Made by a program: the position numbers and the translations under genes
The notes under the pieces: model-generated
Database searches by the model: none
The model's input: only the letters and a program-made list of their open reading frames with translations
Told to the model about the DNA's origin: nothing
Assembly: GCA_024639905.1 (NCBI GenBank)
Contig: JAHEGE010000011.1
Coordinates: 1 to 35,513, forward strand
Reading direction: 5' to 3'
DNA length: 35,513 bases
From: Gammaproteobacteria bacterium
Lineage (GTDB): Bacteria > Pseudomonadota > Gammaproteobacteria > Pseudomonadales > Pseudohongiellaceae
Shown: one piece after another, positions 1-8,147 of the stretch
How the letters are laid out: each line of letters begins with the position of its first letter
Numbering within the stretch: position 1 is the first letter of the stretch

Positions 1-1
1 C

Positions 2-1096
2 GCGCCAATCAGCGCGCCGCTCGAGACAGAGGCTGCCCTGACCGATCGCGCCCGCGGCATTCACGAGCGCGTGATCACACTCGACACCCACGCCGACATT
101 AACACTGGCAACTTTACCGAGACCGTCAATTACACGATGAACCTCGACACCCAAGTTAATCTGGTGAAGATGGCGGCGGGCGGACTCGATGTCGCCTGGT
201 TCATCGTTTACACGGGGCAGTCGACGCTCGACGAGGCAGGCTACGCCGCCGCCTACGCCAATGCGATCGACAAATTCGACGCCATCCATCGCCTCGCCGA
301 GGACATCGCTCCGGACGAAATTGGTATCGCCTACTCTTCCGACGACGTACGCCGCCTCGTCGCCGAAGGCAAGCAGGTGGCGATGATCGGGATCGAGAAC
401 GCCTACCCCGTCGGCTTAGATATGAACAATATCCAAGACTTCTATGAGCGCGGTGGACGCTATATGTCTCTCGCCCACAACGGCCACAGCCAATTCGCCG
501 ACTCTAACACCGGAGAGAATGCTAACGACTACCTCCACGGGGGGCTCAGCGAAATGGGACGTGAGGCGGTCGCCGAAATGAACAAATGGGGCATCATGAT
601 CGATGTCTCACACCCATCGAAAGACGCCATCATGCAGATGCTCGAACTCACCCGCGCGCCACTGATCGCCTCGCATTCTTCCGCGCGCGCTCTGACCAAC
701 CACACGCGAAATCTCGACGACGAGATGCTGCTAGCGATTCGTGATAATGGGGGCGTGGTGCAGACGGTGGCTTTCGGCAGCTATATTAACGAAGCCCGCC
801 GGGTTCATCTCGCCGAAAAACGTGAAGGGGAAGCGCCTGCGGCGACGGTGTCAGATTTCGTCGATCATATCGACTACATGGTCAATCTCATCGGCATCGA
901 TCACGTCGGCATCAGCTCTGACTTCGACGGTGGCGGCGGTATCAGCGGCTGGAACGACGCCTCCGAAACGTTCAACGTGACGCTCGAGCTAGTGCGCCGC
1001 GGCTATACCGAGGCTCAGATCGAGCAATTGTGGAGCGGCAACCTACTGCGCGTGCTCGACGACGTTCAAGCGGTCGCTGCACAAATTCAGGGTTAG
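2..1096 (+). CDS. Membrane dipeptidase (renal dipeptidase-type, peptidase M19), 5'-truncated by window edge
   Basis: Zinc-dependent dipeptidase of the M19 family, which hydrolyses dipeptides and sometimes D-amino-acid or lactam substrates. The visible motifs fit the family: DTHADIN near the start (the first metal-binding His-x-Asp), a central IGIENAY segment carrying the expected metal-bridging Glu, SLAHNGHS, the MIDVSHPS and SHSSARAL histidine motifs, and HVGISSDFDGG near the C-terminus. A GTG at 71 could start translation, but the frame stays open to the left edge and the upstream residues (ALTDRARGIHERV) are typical of the family, so the gene almost certainly begins outside the window, probably with a signal peptide. 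The stop is 47 bp before the next gene on the same strand, so co-transcription is possible. Family assignment is firm; the natural substrate is unknown. Confidence 0.9.
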   Translation, partial: APISAPLETEAALTDRARGIHERVITLDTHADINTGNFTETVNYTMNLDTQVNLVKMAAGGLDVAWFIVYTGQSTLDEAGYAAAYANAIDKFDAIHRLAEDIAPDEIGIAYSSDDVRRLVAEGKQVAMIGIENAYPVGLDMNNIQDFYERGGRYMSLAHNGHSQFADSNTGENANDYLHGGLSEMGREAVAEMNKWGIMIDVSHPSKDAIMQMLELTRAPLIASHSSARALTNHTRNLDDEMLLAIRDNGGVVQTVAFGSYINEARRVHLAEKREGEAPAATVSDFVDHIDYMVNLIGIDHVGISSDFDGGGGISGWNDASETFNVTLELVRRGYTEAQIEQLWSGNLLRVLDDVQAVAAQIQG

Positions 1097-1143
1097 TTCA
1101 AAGCCACTAACTATTCAGTGGAAGAATAAAGGGGGAAGGACTC

Positions 1144-1749
1144 ATGAGCTCGATCATTCCATTGTTCTCAAGCGCCCTGATGGTCTGCAGTGAAAAGTAC
1201 ACACTAAGCGCTGACGAAAAAGACTGGATTATTAACGCAGGATTCGGTGAGAACACAGGCAATAGTAAAAGCAATTCTGATGCGGTTCTTCGAGAGCCTC
1301 AGTTATCTGGCATCAATACTTTCGTACAACGGCAGATCAAGACTTACACCCAAAGCCTGCTAAAACTTGAGAAGTCTGTAGAGCTGTATATTACGCAGTC
1401 GTGGTTAAACAAGGCAGAAGCCGAGCAGTTTCATCCGCTTCATTCTCATCCGAATAGCATACTCAGCGGCGTGATGTTCCTCTCTGAAAATGGCAGCCAC
1501 CCTCCTATTAGATTCCACCGCGCCAATCCTCTTTTCCCTTTGGAACTTAAGTATACTGAGTTAAACGACTTCAACGCGACCTGTCGCTGGTTCGAACCTG
1601 TCTATGGGCAGCTCATTTTGTTCCCATCAACTCTTCTCCACGACGTTGCTCAGAACAAAACGGATAACAGCAGAATAAGCCTTTCCTTCAACACATTTGT
1701 CCGCGGTGAGATCGGCAACACTGACTCACTCACGGCCTTAAAGATTTAG
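1144..1749 (+). CDS. Small 2OG-Fe(II) oxygenase-like protein (about 200 aa)
   Basis: A 201-residue protein resembling the short putative 2-oxoglutarate/Fe(II) oxygenases common in marine bacteria and phages. The segment FHPLHSHPNSILSGV (H97, H100, H102) supplies the likely first iron ligands. LFPSTLLHDV (H166) followed by RISLSFN (R177) matches the usual distal His and the 2OG-binding Arg. There is no signal peptide, so it is probably cytoplasmic. A strong ribosome binding site (GGGGGAAGGA) lies just before the ATG. The gene looks more AT-rich than its neighbours and is followed by a terminator shared with the convergent gene, which could mean separate acquisition. Substrate unknown; family call moderately confident. 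Confidence 0.7.
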   Translation: MSSIIPLFSSALMVCSEKYTLSADEKDWIINAGFGENTGNSKSNSDAVLREPQLSGINTFVQRQIKTYTQSLLKLEKSVELYITQSWLNKAEAEQFHPLHSHPNSILSGVMFLSENGSHPPIRFHRANPLFPLELKYTELNDFNATCRWFEPVYGQLILFPSTLLHDVAQNKTDNSRISLSFNTFVRGEIGNTDSLTALKI

Positions 1750-1757
1750 CAGCCAAA

Positions 1758-1793
1758 AAAAACCCGTGCTGCGGAAGGCAAACACGGGTTTTT
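1758..1793. terminator. Bidirectional intrinsic terminator
   Basis: An 11-bp perfect stem (AAAAACCCGTG at 1758-1768 and CACGGGTTTTT at 1783-1793) with a 14-nt loop lies between the convergent genes ending at 1749 (+) and 1807 (-). The A-run on one side and T-run on the other let it act in both directions. Confidence 0.85.
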
Positions 1794-1806
1794 GATTTAA
1801 GGACGT

Positions 1807-2637
1807 TTAGTCTTGCGGGATACCTTTGGGGGTTCCCGGCTTACGATACTCACCGTAGAGATATTCCTCGGCGAATTCTGCACATTTGAATTCGAGCAGC
1901 TGCATGCTTTCATCGACGTGGCGATAGAGTGGGAAGCTCACGGTCCAAGGCGCAGTAAAGGTGTTCGGATCGGTGATCGTCGCACTGTAGTCAATGTGGT
2001 TTGCACCCATCGGCGTGTAGCGCTCCTCGACGACCATCTCCCAGCTGTGGTGATTGCCGGCACGGTCAAACCAGGTGTCTGGCATCTGTCCTGAAACACG
2101 CACAACTAGCGTATCGCCTTCCCAGTGCGCGTTAGAGTGACCCATCCACGCATCGACCTGCGACTCGATTTCGGGCTGGTCAACATAGAGGATACGGTTC
2201 GCCTCGGCGAATTCGTAAGCAATCAGGATCACGTCTTGCGACTGCACGATCTGGAAAGGGAAAGGCAGCGCGTTGCCGCGTGGGACGCCCGGCATGTAGC
2301 ATTTGGTGAGTGGGTCTTTGTCGATCGCATCGATACGGTTGGCATCGCGCGTGCGCAGGCCTTGCTCGTTGTAAGGAATTTTACCGCCTTCAACAACACC
2401 GAGGCTGCCTGGAATAGCTGACAGCGCGCCCATCACGTCAGAATGAGGACCTTCCATCGCCGCATGAGGCTCTACATTGAAATGTGCTGTAGTCATCGCC
2501 TGCCAGATGCCACTCAAGTCCGGCTTGCCGCTAGGCGTGCGCGACACGTCCTGTGCAATCGCGACAGTCGAGACCATCGCCGCGGCGAGTGTGAGGAGCC
2601 TTGAGGCGGCGAATGCTTTCTTGGTTCTAGTGATCAT
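1807..2637 (-). CDS. Secreted protein of the PDLSGIW-motif family, function unknown (276 aa)
   Basis: Exported protein with a clear signal peptide (basic start, hydrophobic stretch, cleavage near VAIAQD). Right after it comes PDLSGIW, and later HWEGDTLVV, ERYTP, a DPNTFT segment and a late cysteine. These are shared with the next gene upstream (2717-3763): PDLQGVW, WWEGDSLVV, ERFT, DPSTFT, YACHEGNY. The two are therefore distant paralogues. I know such proteins only as uncharacterised secreted proteins of Gram-negative bacteria and give no function. The ATG follows AAAGGAT at good spacing. It is the last gene of a minus-strand series that begins with a TonB-dependent receptor and ends at the terminator at 1758-1793, so a role in handling the receptor's substrate is plausible but inferred. 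Confidence 0.75.
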   Translation of the reverse strand: MITRTKKAFAASRLLTLAAAMVSTVAIAQDVSRTPSGKPDLSGIWQAMTTAHFNVEPHAAMEGPHSDVMGALSAIPGSLGVVEGGKIPYNEQGLRTRDANRIDAIDKDPLTKCYMPGVPRGNALPFPFQIVQSQDVILIAYEFAEANRILYVDQPEIESQVDAWMGHSNAHWEGDTLVVRVSGQMPDTWFDRAGNHHSWEMVVEERYTPMGANHIDYSATITDPNTFTAPWTVSFPLYRHVDESMQLLEFKCAEFAEEYLYGEYRKPGTPKGIPQD

Positions 2638-2716
2638 GTACTATCCTTTTAACTTCTGATGCGCCTCGTTGCGCATCTCCTTGAATGAGAATGTTGTGTT
2701 AGCGCGTGGCCCGATT

Positions 2717-3763
2717 CTACTCGCTGGCCTCTGCTGCCGCCATGCGCTCTTCCGCTCTTTGGCCTCGAAGAATATTTGTCATGCCGTAATTACCCTCATG
2801 ACACGCGTATTCATAGATCTGGCCGGCAACCTTAGTCATCGGCACCACCGCAGTAATCCTATCGGTGAACGTCGACGGGTCGTCAATAGTAAACTCGTAG
2901 TCTACCGTATCGTAGGCTGTACGGGTAAAGCGTTCGGTGAGCACCATATCGAGGTTGCTGCCGGTAGAGCTGAAAGTCTGACGCAGTCCGTTAAAGTTCT
3001 TCGTTTCGACGACTAAAGAGTCGCCCTCCCACCAGCCACGAGAGTCGCCAGACCACATGCGGATGTCGTCTGTCAGCGCGGGCTTATCGCCCAAGCGTAC
3101 GATGCGCGCATCGTGGATCATCTCGGTCATGATAACCGCTGTGTCTTTGCTCTGGAATATCTGCACGTTATTGTTGTAAAGGCTAGGCACAAAAGGCGGG
3201 CCTGAATTAAAGCCTACGATGCAGCGCTCAGAGAGCCCACGGTCTTCGTAGCCGTCTTTCGCAATACCACCAACCACATAGCGCACGGGGCGCGTGCCGG
3301 GAATATCAGGCCCAAGTCCACCGTATTGGCGCTGCGCACCCTCGACCGCGTCTGGAATGCGCCCGTCTTTTGGGTAGACTATGTGAGATGTGCGAACGAG
3401 GTCTCCGATACCAGCACTCTCGAACCAAAAATCGTTATAGCCGCCCGGGTTGTCGCCCTCTTCCGGGGCATCGGGGTCGACGACCAGAATTGCTGCTGCG
3501 GCTTCCGCAGCCGCGGCCGCGGCTTCAACACGCGCACGCTCCTCAGCTACTTCCTCGGCACTCAGGAATTCCTGCTCACCGAAGCGACGATTGCGCTGCA
3601 TGGGGGTGTTTGAAGAGAAATTCCAGACGCCCTGGAGGTCGGGCTGCCCATATTCGGTGCGAGGCGCTTCGTATGCCTCTGCCTGTTGTGCTTTTGAAAA
3701 ACTGTTCGCTGTAATGGCTAATGGTAATACTGCTGAAAAAATAAATAGTTGGCACAATTTCAT
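2717..3763 (-). CDS. Secreted protein of the PDLxGxW-motif family, paralogue of the next gene (348 aa)
   Basis: Exported protein of unknown function. From the start chosen here (MKLCQLF) it has a signal peptide, then PDLQGVW, a long Glu/Ala-rich stretch that probably forms a helix (the GC-rich DNA near 3480-3560), then WWEGDSLVV, ERFT, DPSTFT and the C-terminal YACHEGNYGM motif. Cys, His, Glu and Asn in that last motif are the best candidates for a functional site. An upstream in-frame ATG at 3790 is possible, but it would put extra residues before the signal peptide and lies close to a hairpin at 3795-3811; ATG 3763 has GGAA nine bases upstream. The stop is 79 bp from the 1807-2637 gene, so an operon is likely. 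Confidence 0.72.
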   Translation of the reverse strand: MKLCQLFIFSAVLPLAITANSFSKAQQAEAYEAPRTEYGQPDLQGVWNFSSNTPMQRNRRFGEQEFLSAEEVAEERARVEAAAAAAEAAAAILVVDPDAPEEGDNPGGYNDFWFESAGIGDLVRTSHIVYPKDGRIPDAVEGAQRQYGGLGPDIPGTRPVRYVVGGIAKDGYEDRGLSERCIVGFNSGPPFVPSLYNNNVQIFQSKDTAVIMTEMIHDARIVRLGDKPALTDDIRMWSGDSRGWWEGDSLVVETKNFNGLRQTFSSTGSNLDMVLTERFTRTAYDTVDYEFTIDDPSTFTDRITAVVPMTKVAGQIYEYACHEGNYGMTNILRGQRAEERMAAAEASE

Positions 3764-3794
3764 GATTGTTTCCAAGGGAAAATTGAACACTACC

Positions 3795-3811
3795 GTAAGG
3801 TAGAGCCTTAC
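3795..3811 (-). promoter_or_regulatory. Inverted repeat in the leader of the 2717-3763 gene
   Basis: GTAAGG-TAGAG-CCTTAC is a perfect 6-bp inverted repeat with a 5-nt spacer, about 32 bp upstream of the chosen start. It could be an operator or a leader hairpin. It has no T-run, so it is not a normal terminator. Confidence 0.3.
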
Positions 3812-3904
3812 ACCCTAAGAATCAACAAAAACTGGCTTCTGGCTCGTCGATACCATTGTTAGCGCCCTAGTTTTGTTTCGAGCAAAAGACAGGGCAACCG
3901 CCCA

Positions 3905-3945
3905 TAAAAAAACCCACAACTTGACTTAAAGAAAAGTTGTGGGTT
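3905..3945 (-). terminator. Intrinsic terminator of the TonB-receptor gene
   Basis: On the minus strand, a 12-bp perfect stem (AACCCACAACTT at 3911-3922 with AAGTTGTGGGTT at 3934-3945) is followed directly by a run of seven T. It lies 84 bp past the receptor's stop and should separate it from the PDLxGxW genes. Confidence 0.9.
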
Positions 3946-4028
3946 CCCAAGCATCAGATTAATGCTGTTATGATCAACCCAAGTTCAGATACACGACGCT
4001 CGGACGAGACCTGAACGCTTGGCTGTTA

Positions 4029-6992
4029 TTAGAGATCGAACTGAACGCGAGCATAGAAATTGCGCCCCATTGGATCTTGAAGACCACCTATCACACCAGC
4101 AAACTCTGGGGATCGTTGCGCTTCCCTGTCAAACAAATTACGCGAACCTACGGTGAAATTCACATCGCGACCCATCAACTCGAGCCCACGATATGTGTAG
4201 CCTAAATCCATCTGAGTCCACGCTAAAACGCCAGTTTCAGCCATATTCCCTGGTCGATTGTAGTTAGCAAAGTAATCCAAGTGAGTAAACAGAGGGCCGT
4301 CATAAGGCATATCGTCAATGTAGCGAGCGATTGCGTTAACCGAGTGGCTGCCTTTATTCCAGCCGATCTGGAGATTAGCTTTCAACTGAGGCAACTCAGG
4401 GGCAGCACCTGTGGTGTCGTTATATTTTCCGGCAGCTTCAACTACAGGCTTAGTTGAATCCTCTTGGTACAAGAAGGAGTCGACGTAGGTCGCCTGTAAA
4501 TTGAGGCGGAAATCACCTAGCCTGTTGAAGCTAAAACGGTAATTTGCCTGCAGATCGTATGCAGTGACTTCAACTGAAGACGCGTTTGAGCTTCCCGTGC
4601 TGACCTGCAGAATCGAAAATATATCGCTAGGGTCTCGCACAATGCGTGGATCCGAGAGCCCCGAAGCTAGCCATGCTTGCAGCTGGCCTGCAGCTGGCTG
4701 GTTCGCTGCACCTATGCCACTACCCGAGAACCCTGACCAGTCTTTATAAGCTTGGAAATCGATTTCAGCGATCTGCTGACCCGTTGTGTTTACGATTCTA
4801 TTTTGAAACTCGGTGTTGTTCCAGGTCAAATGTAAGTCGAAGTTCTCAAAAACCAGATCAAAGCCGGCTGATTGGGTGGTTGCACTCTCATTTTTGAGAT
4901 TCGCATTGCCCCCCGCGCAAGCGGTTGTGAAGGCTGAGAATGGACCAAACCTATCTGTGACAGTGGAGAGGCCACAGGAGACAGGATCATACAGTTGTGA
5001 AAGCGTTGGTGCGATAAACGCATCGCCGGTGGTGCCTCGAAGTGTCAGCCAACTTGTCGGCGCGTAGGTGATACCATACTTAGGGTCTGTTGATGACTGA
5101 CCTGTGCTGAATTCCTCGCGACGTATTGCTGCCTCTATTTCAAGATTATCAAGAACAGGAATCGCCAATTCTGCAAAGTAAGAATCTATATCCCGGCTTC
5201 CGCTGGTTACAACCTCCGGATCTGTACCCCCGATCCATGTGTTACCCATCAGCTCTACAGCTGAAGGCATATTCATGAAAGATTCTTGACGTAGCTGATA
5301 GCCAATCGCGGCGCCGATTGTACCACCAGGCAGTTCGAATCCACCGAGAGGGACCTCGCCATTCAGAATCACGTCGAAAGTCACTAGTTCATCATTCTCC
5401 CACTCAGTATCCCGAGCAGCAATATCATTCATGACATGGATACTTGTCAGGTTACTTGGATCCGTTACGAAGAAGGGATTGTAGCAAGCATCACGGTCGT
5501 TCACCACGTCACAGGCGAGACCCTTTTTCATTGCCTCGATATCATAGTTCTGATTAGACATTATTTGGAATGTCGACTTACTCTGAGTCCAAGCAGCCAT
5601 ACCTTCCCAACCGTCTAAAACAGGAACCTCGAAATCGGCTTGGAATGAGACTCTTGAAACTGTGTCGAGATAATCAGCAAGATTGTCGTAGTCGTATGAG
5701 TGACCTGATGGGATCGTGTTGGTTTTATTTATCGGACGCAAAGTACGCGGGCGAACGTCCTCATGAAGAGCGACGCCGTTGTTTGTAGTGCCCGTAAGAA
5801 TGTAGTCCATTAACCCGTCGTTATTGAGATCTTGAGTTCCTCGATCAGGAACGCCGTCTCCATTCGCGTCAATGCCATAAAGCTGTTGGCCAGACGCATT
5901 AGTCGCCATGAACGGGTTGCCGGGCAGCTCACCTCGGAGTTGTCCTAGCTCCCCGATACGGGAGTTACCCGGGTTCGAGGTTGATGTGTACGACAACTGC
6001 GCCTGACGAGCCCGGTATGCTTGGGCGCTTAACGTGAGAGCATCATCCACTTCCCAGGTCATATTTGTATAGAGCTTCGTGTTATCAGTGGGCTCACGAT
6101 AGCTTCTTGTATCTCCGAATTCGAAGAAACAACTGCTGCCTAATGCCATACCGTATGGACTAGCCGTCTGATTTGATAAAAACTCGTCTCGATCTCCCCT
6201 CGCTCCACACGCTGGGTCAACCTTAGCTGTTTCAGACCCTGTATAGAGACCATTTGCATCTCGATTGGGGACGTACCAGTTGCCCGGAGAGTTACTCGAA
6301 ATGGTCAAACCTGAGTTAGCGAGCACTGGACGTTCGTCCCAGCCGAGTCGCGAGTTAGATCGAAACTGACCGGCAACAACTACGTCTAAATCACCGATAT
6401 CACCGCCCCACATCATTTGAACAGAATGCTCGTCGTAATCTCCGCGCTCATCGCCTTCGGCGTAAGTTTCCACACGTAAACCATCGAATGACTTGTAAGG
6501 AACGAAGTTAACAACACCTGCCACCGCCTCGTTACCGTAGAGTGCCGCAGCACCGTCAGCCACGATATCCAAGCGCTGGATCGCGATAGTAGGGATTTGT
6601 GTATTGACGTTTTGGTTCGCGAGGCGCTTACCGTCAAGTAGGGTTAATGTTGAGCGCGGACCCAGACCTCTTAGATCAATGCTAGAGCTTCGGTCAGACG
6701 TACCTTGAATAGTGTTCGTGATCGCTGACGAAGCACCGTTTACAAAGGTAAGATTCTGAACCACCTCGCCTAGGTTTAGCGTGCCCTGTGCTTCGAGGTC
6801 TTCAGCAGTTAGCTGAGTTGCCTGTGATGCCGACTGAAATCCTTCACTGCGACGGATAAATGAGCCCGTTACAACAACTTCTTCGATGCCATCTTGAGCC
6901 AAAGACTGGCCCGCAAGTGGCAGCAGCGACATTGATATAGCTGCGCACAGCAGGCTGCGCTTGTGGGGAATGCTTTTTCTACTAAAACTCAT
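4029..6992 (-). CDS. TonB-dependent outer-membrane receptor (987 aa)
   Basis: Outer-membrane active transporter powered by TonB-ExbB-ExbD. It has a signal peptide (cleavage near QSLAQD), then DGIEEVVVTGS, which resembles a TonB box, then a plug domain (QLTAEDLEAQG, SIDLRGLGPRSTLTLLDGKR, GAAALYGNEAVAGVVNFV) and a long beta-barrel ending with NFTVGSRNLFDR and YARVQFDL. The large size fits receptors for bulky organic substrates rather than simple siderophore receptors, but the ligand cannot be read from sequence. Start chosen at ATG 6992 because GGAGAG lies at ideal spacing; an in-frame start at 7019 lacks this. It has its own terminator at 3905-3945. A truncated relative lies just upstream (7450-7719). 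Confidence 0.92.
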   Translation of the reverse strand: MSFSRKSIPHKRSLLCAAISMSLLPLAGQSLAQDGIEEVVVTGSFIRRSEGFQSASQATQLTAEDLEAQGTLNLGEVVQNLTFVNGASSAITNTIQGTSDRSSSIDLRGLGPRSTLTLLDGKRLANQNVNTQIPTIAIQRLDIVADGAAALYGNEAVAGVVNFVPYKSFDGLRVETYAEGDERGDYDEHSVQMMWGGDIGDLDVVVAGQFRSNSRLGWDERPVLANSGLTISSNSPGNWYVPNRDANGLYTGSETAKVDPACGARGDRDEFLSNQTASPYGMALGSSCFFEFGDTRSYREPTDNTKLYTNMTWEVDDALTLSAQAYRARQAQLSYTSTSNPGNSRIGELGQLRGELPGNPFMATNASGQQLYGIDANGDGVPDRGTQDLNNDGLMDYILTGTTNNGVALHEDVRPRTLRPINKTNTIPSGHSYDYDNLADYLDTVSRVSFQADFEVPVLDGWEGMAAWTQSKSTFQIMSNQNYDIEAMKKGLACDVVNDRDACYNPFFVTDPSNLTSIHVMNDIAARDTEWENDELVTFDVILNGEVPLGGFELPGGTIGAAIGYQLRQESFMNMPSAVELMGNTWIGGTDPEVVTSGSRDIDSYFAELAIPVLDNLEIEAAIRREEFSTGQSSTDPKYGITYAPTSWLTLRGTTGDAFIAPTLSQLYDPVSCGLSTVTDRFGPFSAFTTACAGGNANLKNESATTQSAGFDLVFENFDLHLTWNNTEFQNRIVNTTGQQIAEIDFQAYKDWSGFSGSGIGAANQPAAGQLQAWLASGLSDPRIVRDPSDIFSILQVSTGSSNASSVEVTAYDLQANYRFSFNRLGDFRLNLQATYVDSFLYQEDSTKPVVEAAGKYNDTTGAAPELPQLKANLQIGWNKGSHSVNAIARYIDDMPYDGPLFTHLDYFANYNRPGNMAETGVLAWTQMDLGYTYRGLELMGRDVNFTVGSRNLFDREAQRSPEFAGVIGGLQDPMGRNFYARVQFDL

Positions 6993-7396
6993 AGTGTCTC
7001 TCCAGAGGTGTGATCTCACAGACTCAATGGCCGCTAAATGCGATCAAACTCGCCTGCTACTATTCATGATCGAGCTAACTAGGGATGAAGGTCTTAAACT
7101 CGTGTCTAAATAGAAAAGCTTCCGAAACTCTGGAAGCCTACTGCCTATCTATCACTAAGCGGAGTAAAACTACTGAAAAACTAAATATATAGAGAGAAGT
7201 CTCTATTAGCTAGCTGCCATTAACTCGCTTGTCTGTATTTTTGTATCGAGCCCATCTCTAGACTGTGTCGCCCTTCTTATGAGGGTTAAATCGACCCACT
7301 GAGAATATTTGCTTAGAAGTTCTATGTCAAACCCCTAAAAACCGGCAATTTTACCAACAAAAGCCCTCCCCTAAGACGATCACAGACCCTGAGCGT
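6993..7396. other. Non-coding interval upstream of the TonB receptor, with two small hairpins
   Basis: No credible gene. It holds two inverted repeats: GCTTCC/GGAAGC (7118-7137), followed on the minus strand by TTTT, and ATAGAGA-gaag-TCTCTAT (7189-7206). Either could be a leader or attenuator element of the receptor transcript or a weak terminator for read-through from the right. I found no convincing -35/-10 pair. Confidence 0.4.
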
Positions 7397-7422
7397 AAAA
7401 AGGGCGCCTTAGGGCGCCCTTT
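7397..7422 (-). terminator. Intrinsic terminator behind the receptor remnant
   Basis: Perfect 10-bp stem (AAAGGGCGCC at 7399-7408, GGCGCCCTTT at 7413-7422) with a 4-nt loop and a T-run on the minus strand. It lies 28 bp past the stop of the truncated receptor at 7450-7719, presumably inherited from the once intact gene. Confidence 0.9.
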
Positions 7423-7449
7423 CTGATCATGCGTTTTGACTTTTAAGCC

Positions 7450-7719
7450 TTATCTCTCGTAAGTAATGCGGGCATAAACCATACGGCCCGTTGGGTCATA
7501 CATGATTGACTCGTTACCACCAAGCATAAGCACTTTCTGTGGTAGACGATCGAACAGGTTACGCGCGCCGACAGTGAACGACAACTCGCCGCCTATAGTC
7601 TCTAACTGGCGGTGGTTGTAGGCTGCGTTAGCGATAGTCGATGCCCTTAGCACGTCAACGTGCTCATAGGACAAGAATGGCAGAGCACGCTGGAAGCTGA
7701 ACTTAGTTTCTCTCCACAA
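7450..7719 (-). pseudogene. C-terminal remnant of a second TonB-dependent receptor
   Basis: About 90 residues matching the end of TonB-dependent receptors: LSYEHVDVLRAST, SFTVGARNLFDR, and a C-terminal DPTGRMVYARITYER ending in the aromatic-rich last beta-strand. The intact receptor at 4029-6992 ends with the related SRNLFDR and DPMGRNFYAR. There is no ATG or ribosome binding site (the open frame begins at TTG), no signal peptide, plug or most of the barrel, and an in-frame stop lies shortly upstream. The terminator behind it survives. A deletion or recombination between receptor genes is the simplest explanation. It differs in sequence from the intact neighbour, so it is not a fresh copy of it. 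Confidence 0.8.
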
Positions 7720-8147
7720 TAGAAAATAAGAATTGAGGGCTGCTTACCTCGCAGGCGAAATACCCACGGGTCGAGCCCATTCTTTTGTCGTTTTTACTGA
7801 TGAGGGAAATGGAGATCAGCAGACTTGGCGCGCAGATTCACTCAAGCACTGCGAGCACGATAGCGCACAGAGCTGCATTTAAAAGGTTGTGAATCTGCCG
7901 CGCCCCCACCACAGCCTGCGAAAGCGGGATGAATAAAACTCACCGACGCCTACAAGGCGACGCGGCTATTTGTTGGGACGAGCTAAGCAAAAACTACACG
8001 CTTCTGATGCTTACAGGTGATTGGTATTACGAGACTTAGACTACGTTGAACTTCCTTAAACCTCACCAACCACCAACACTACGAGCGCAGTCGTAGTGTG
8101 TCAATTCCGACTTTTTGGCTGCGCAAGGTACGCAAGGCACGATCTTC
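7720..8147. other. Non-coding interval with one strong inverted repeat
   Basis: No open frame here has protein-like content; the frame of the receptor remnant is closed by a stop soon after 7740. The notable element is the perfect 9-bp inverted repeat ACACTACGA/TCGTAGTGT at 8076-8099. It lies downstream of the minus-strand gene ending at 8148 but lacks a T-run, so it is at best a weak terminator or a protein-binding site. The rest may be decayed receptor sequence. Confidence 0.4.

Noticed and set aside
3480..3560. Low-complexity GC-rich stretch that could be taken for a DNA repeat
   Set aside because: It encodes the Glu/Ala-rich helix of the 2717-3763 protein in frame; the units are not regular at the DNA level.
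7118..7137. GCTTCC/GGAAGC hairpin with TTTT on the minus strand as a terminator
   Set aside because: The stem is only 6 bp with an 8-nt loop and it lies upstream, not downstream, of the receptor gene; a stronger terminator already exists at 7397-7422.
8076..8099. 9-bp inverted repeat as terminator of the dehydrogenase gene
   Set aside because: No T-run follows on either strand, so it is listed only as an unexplained dyad.
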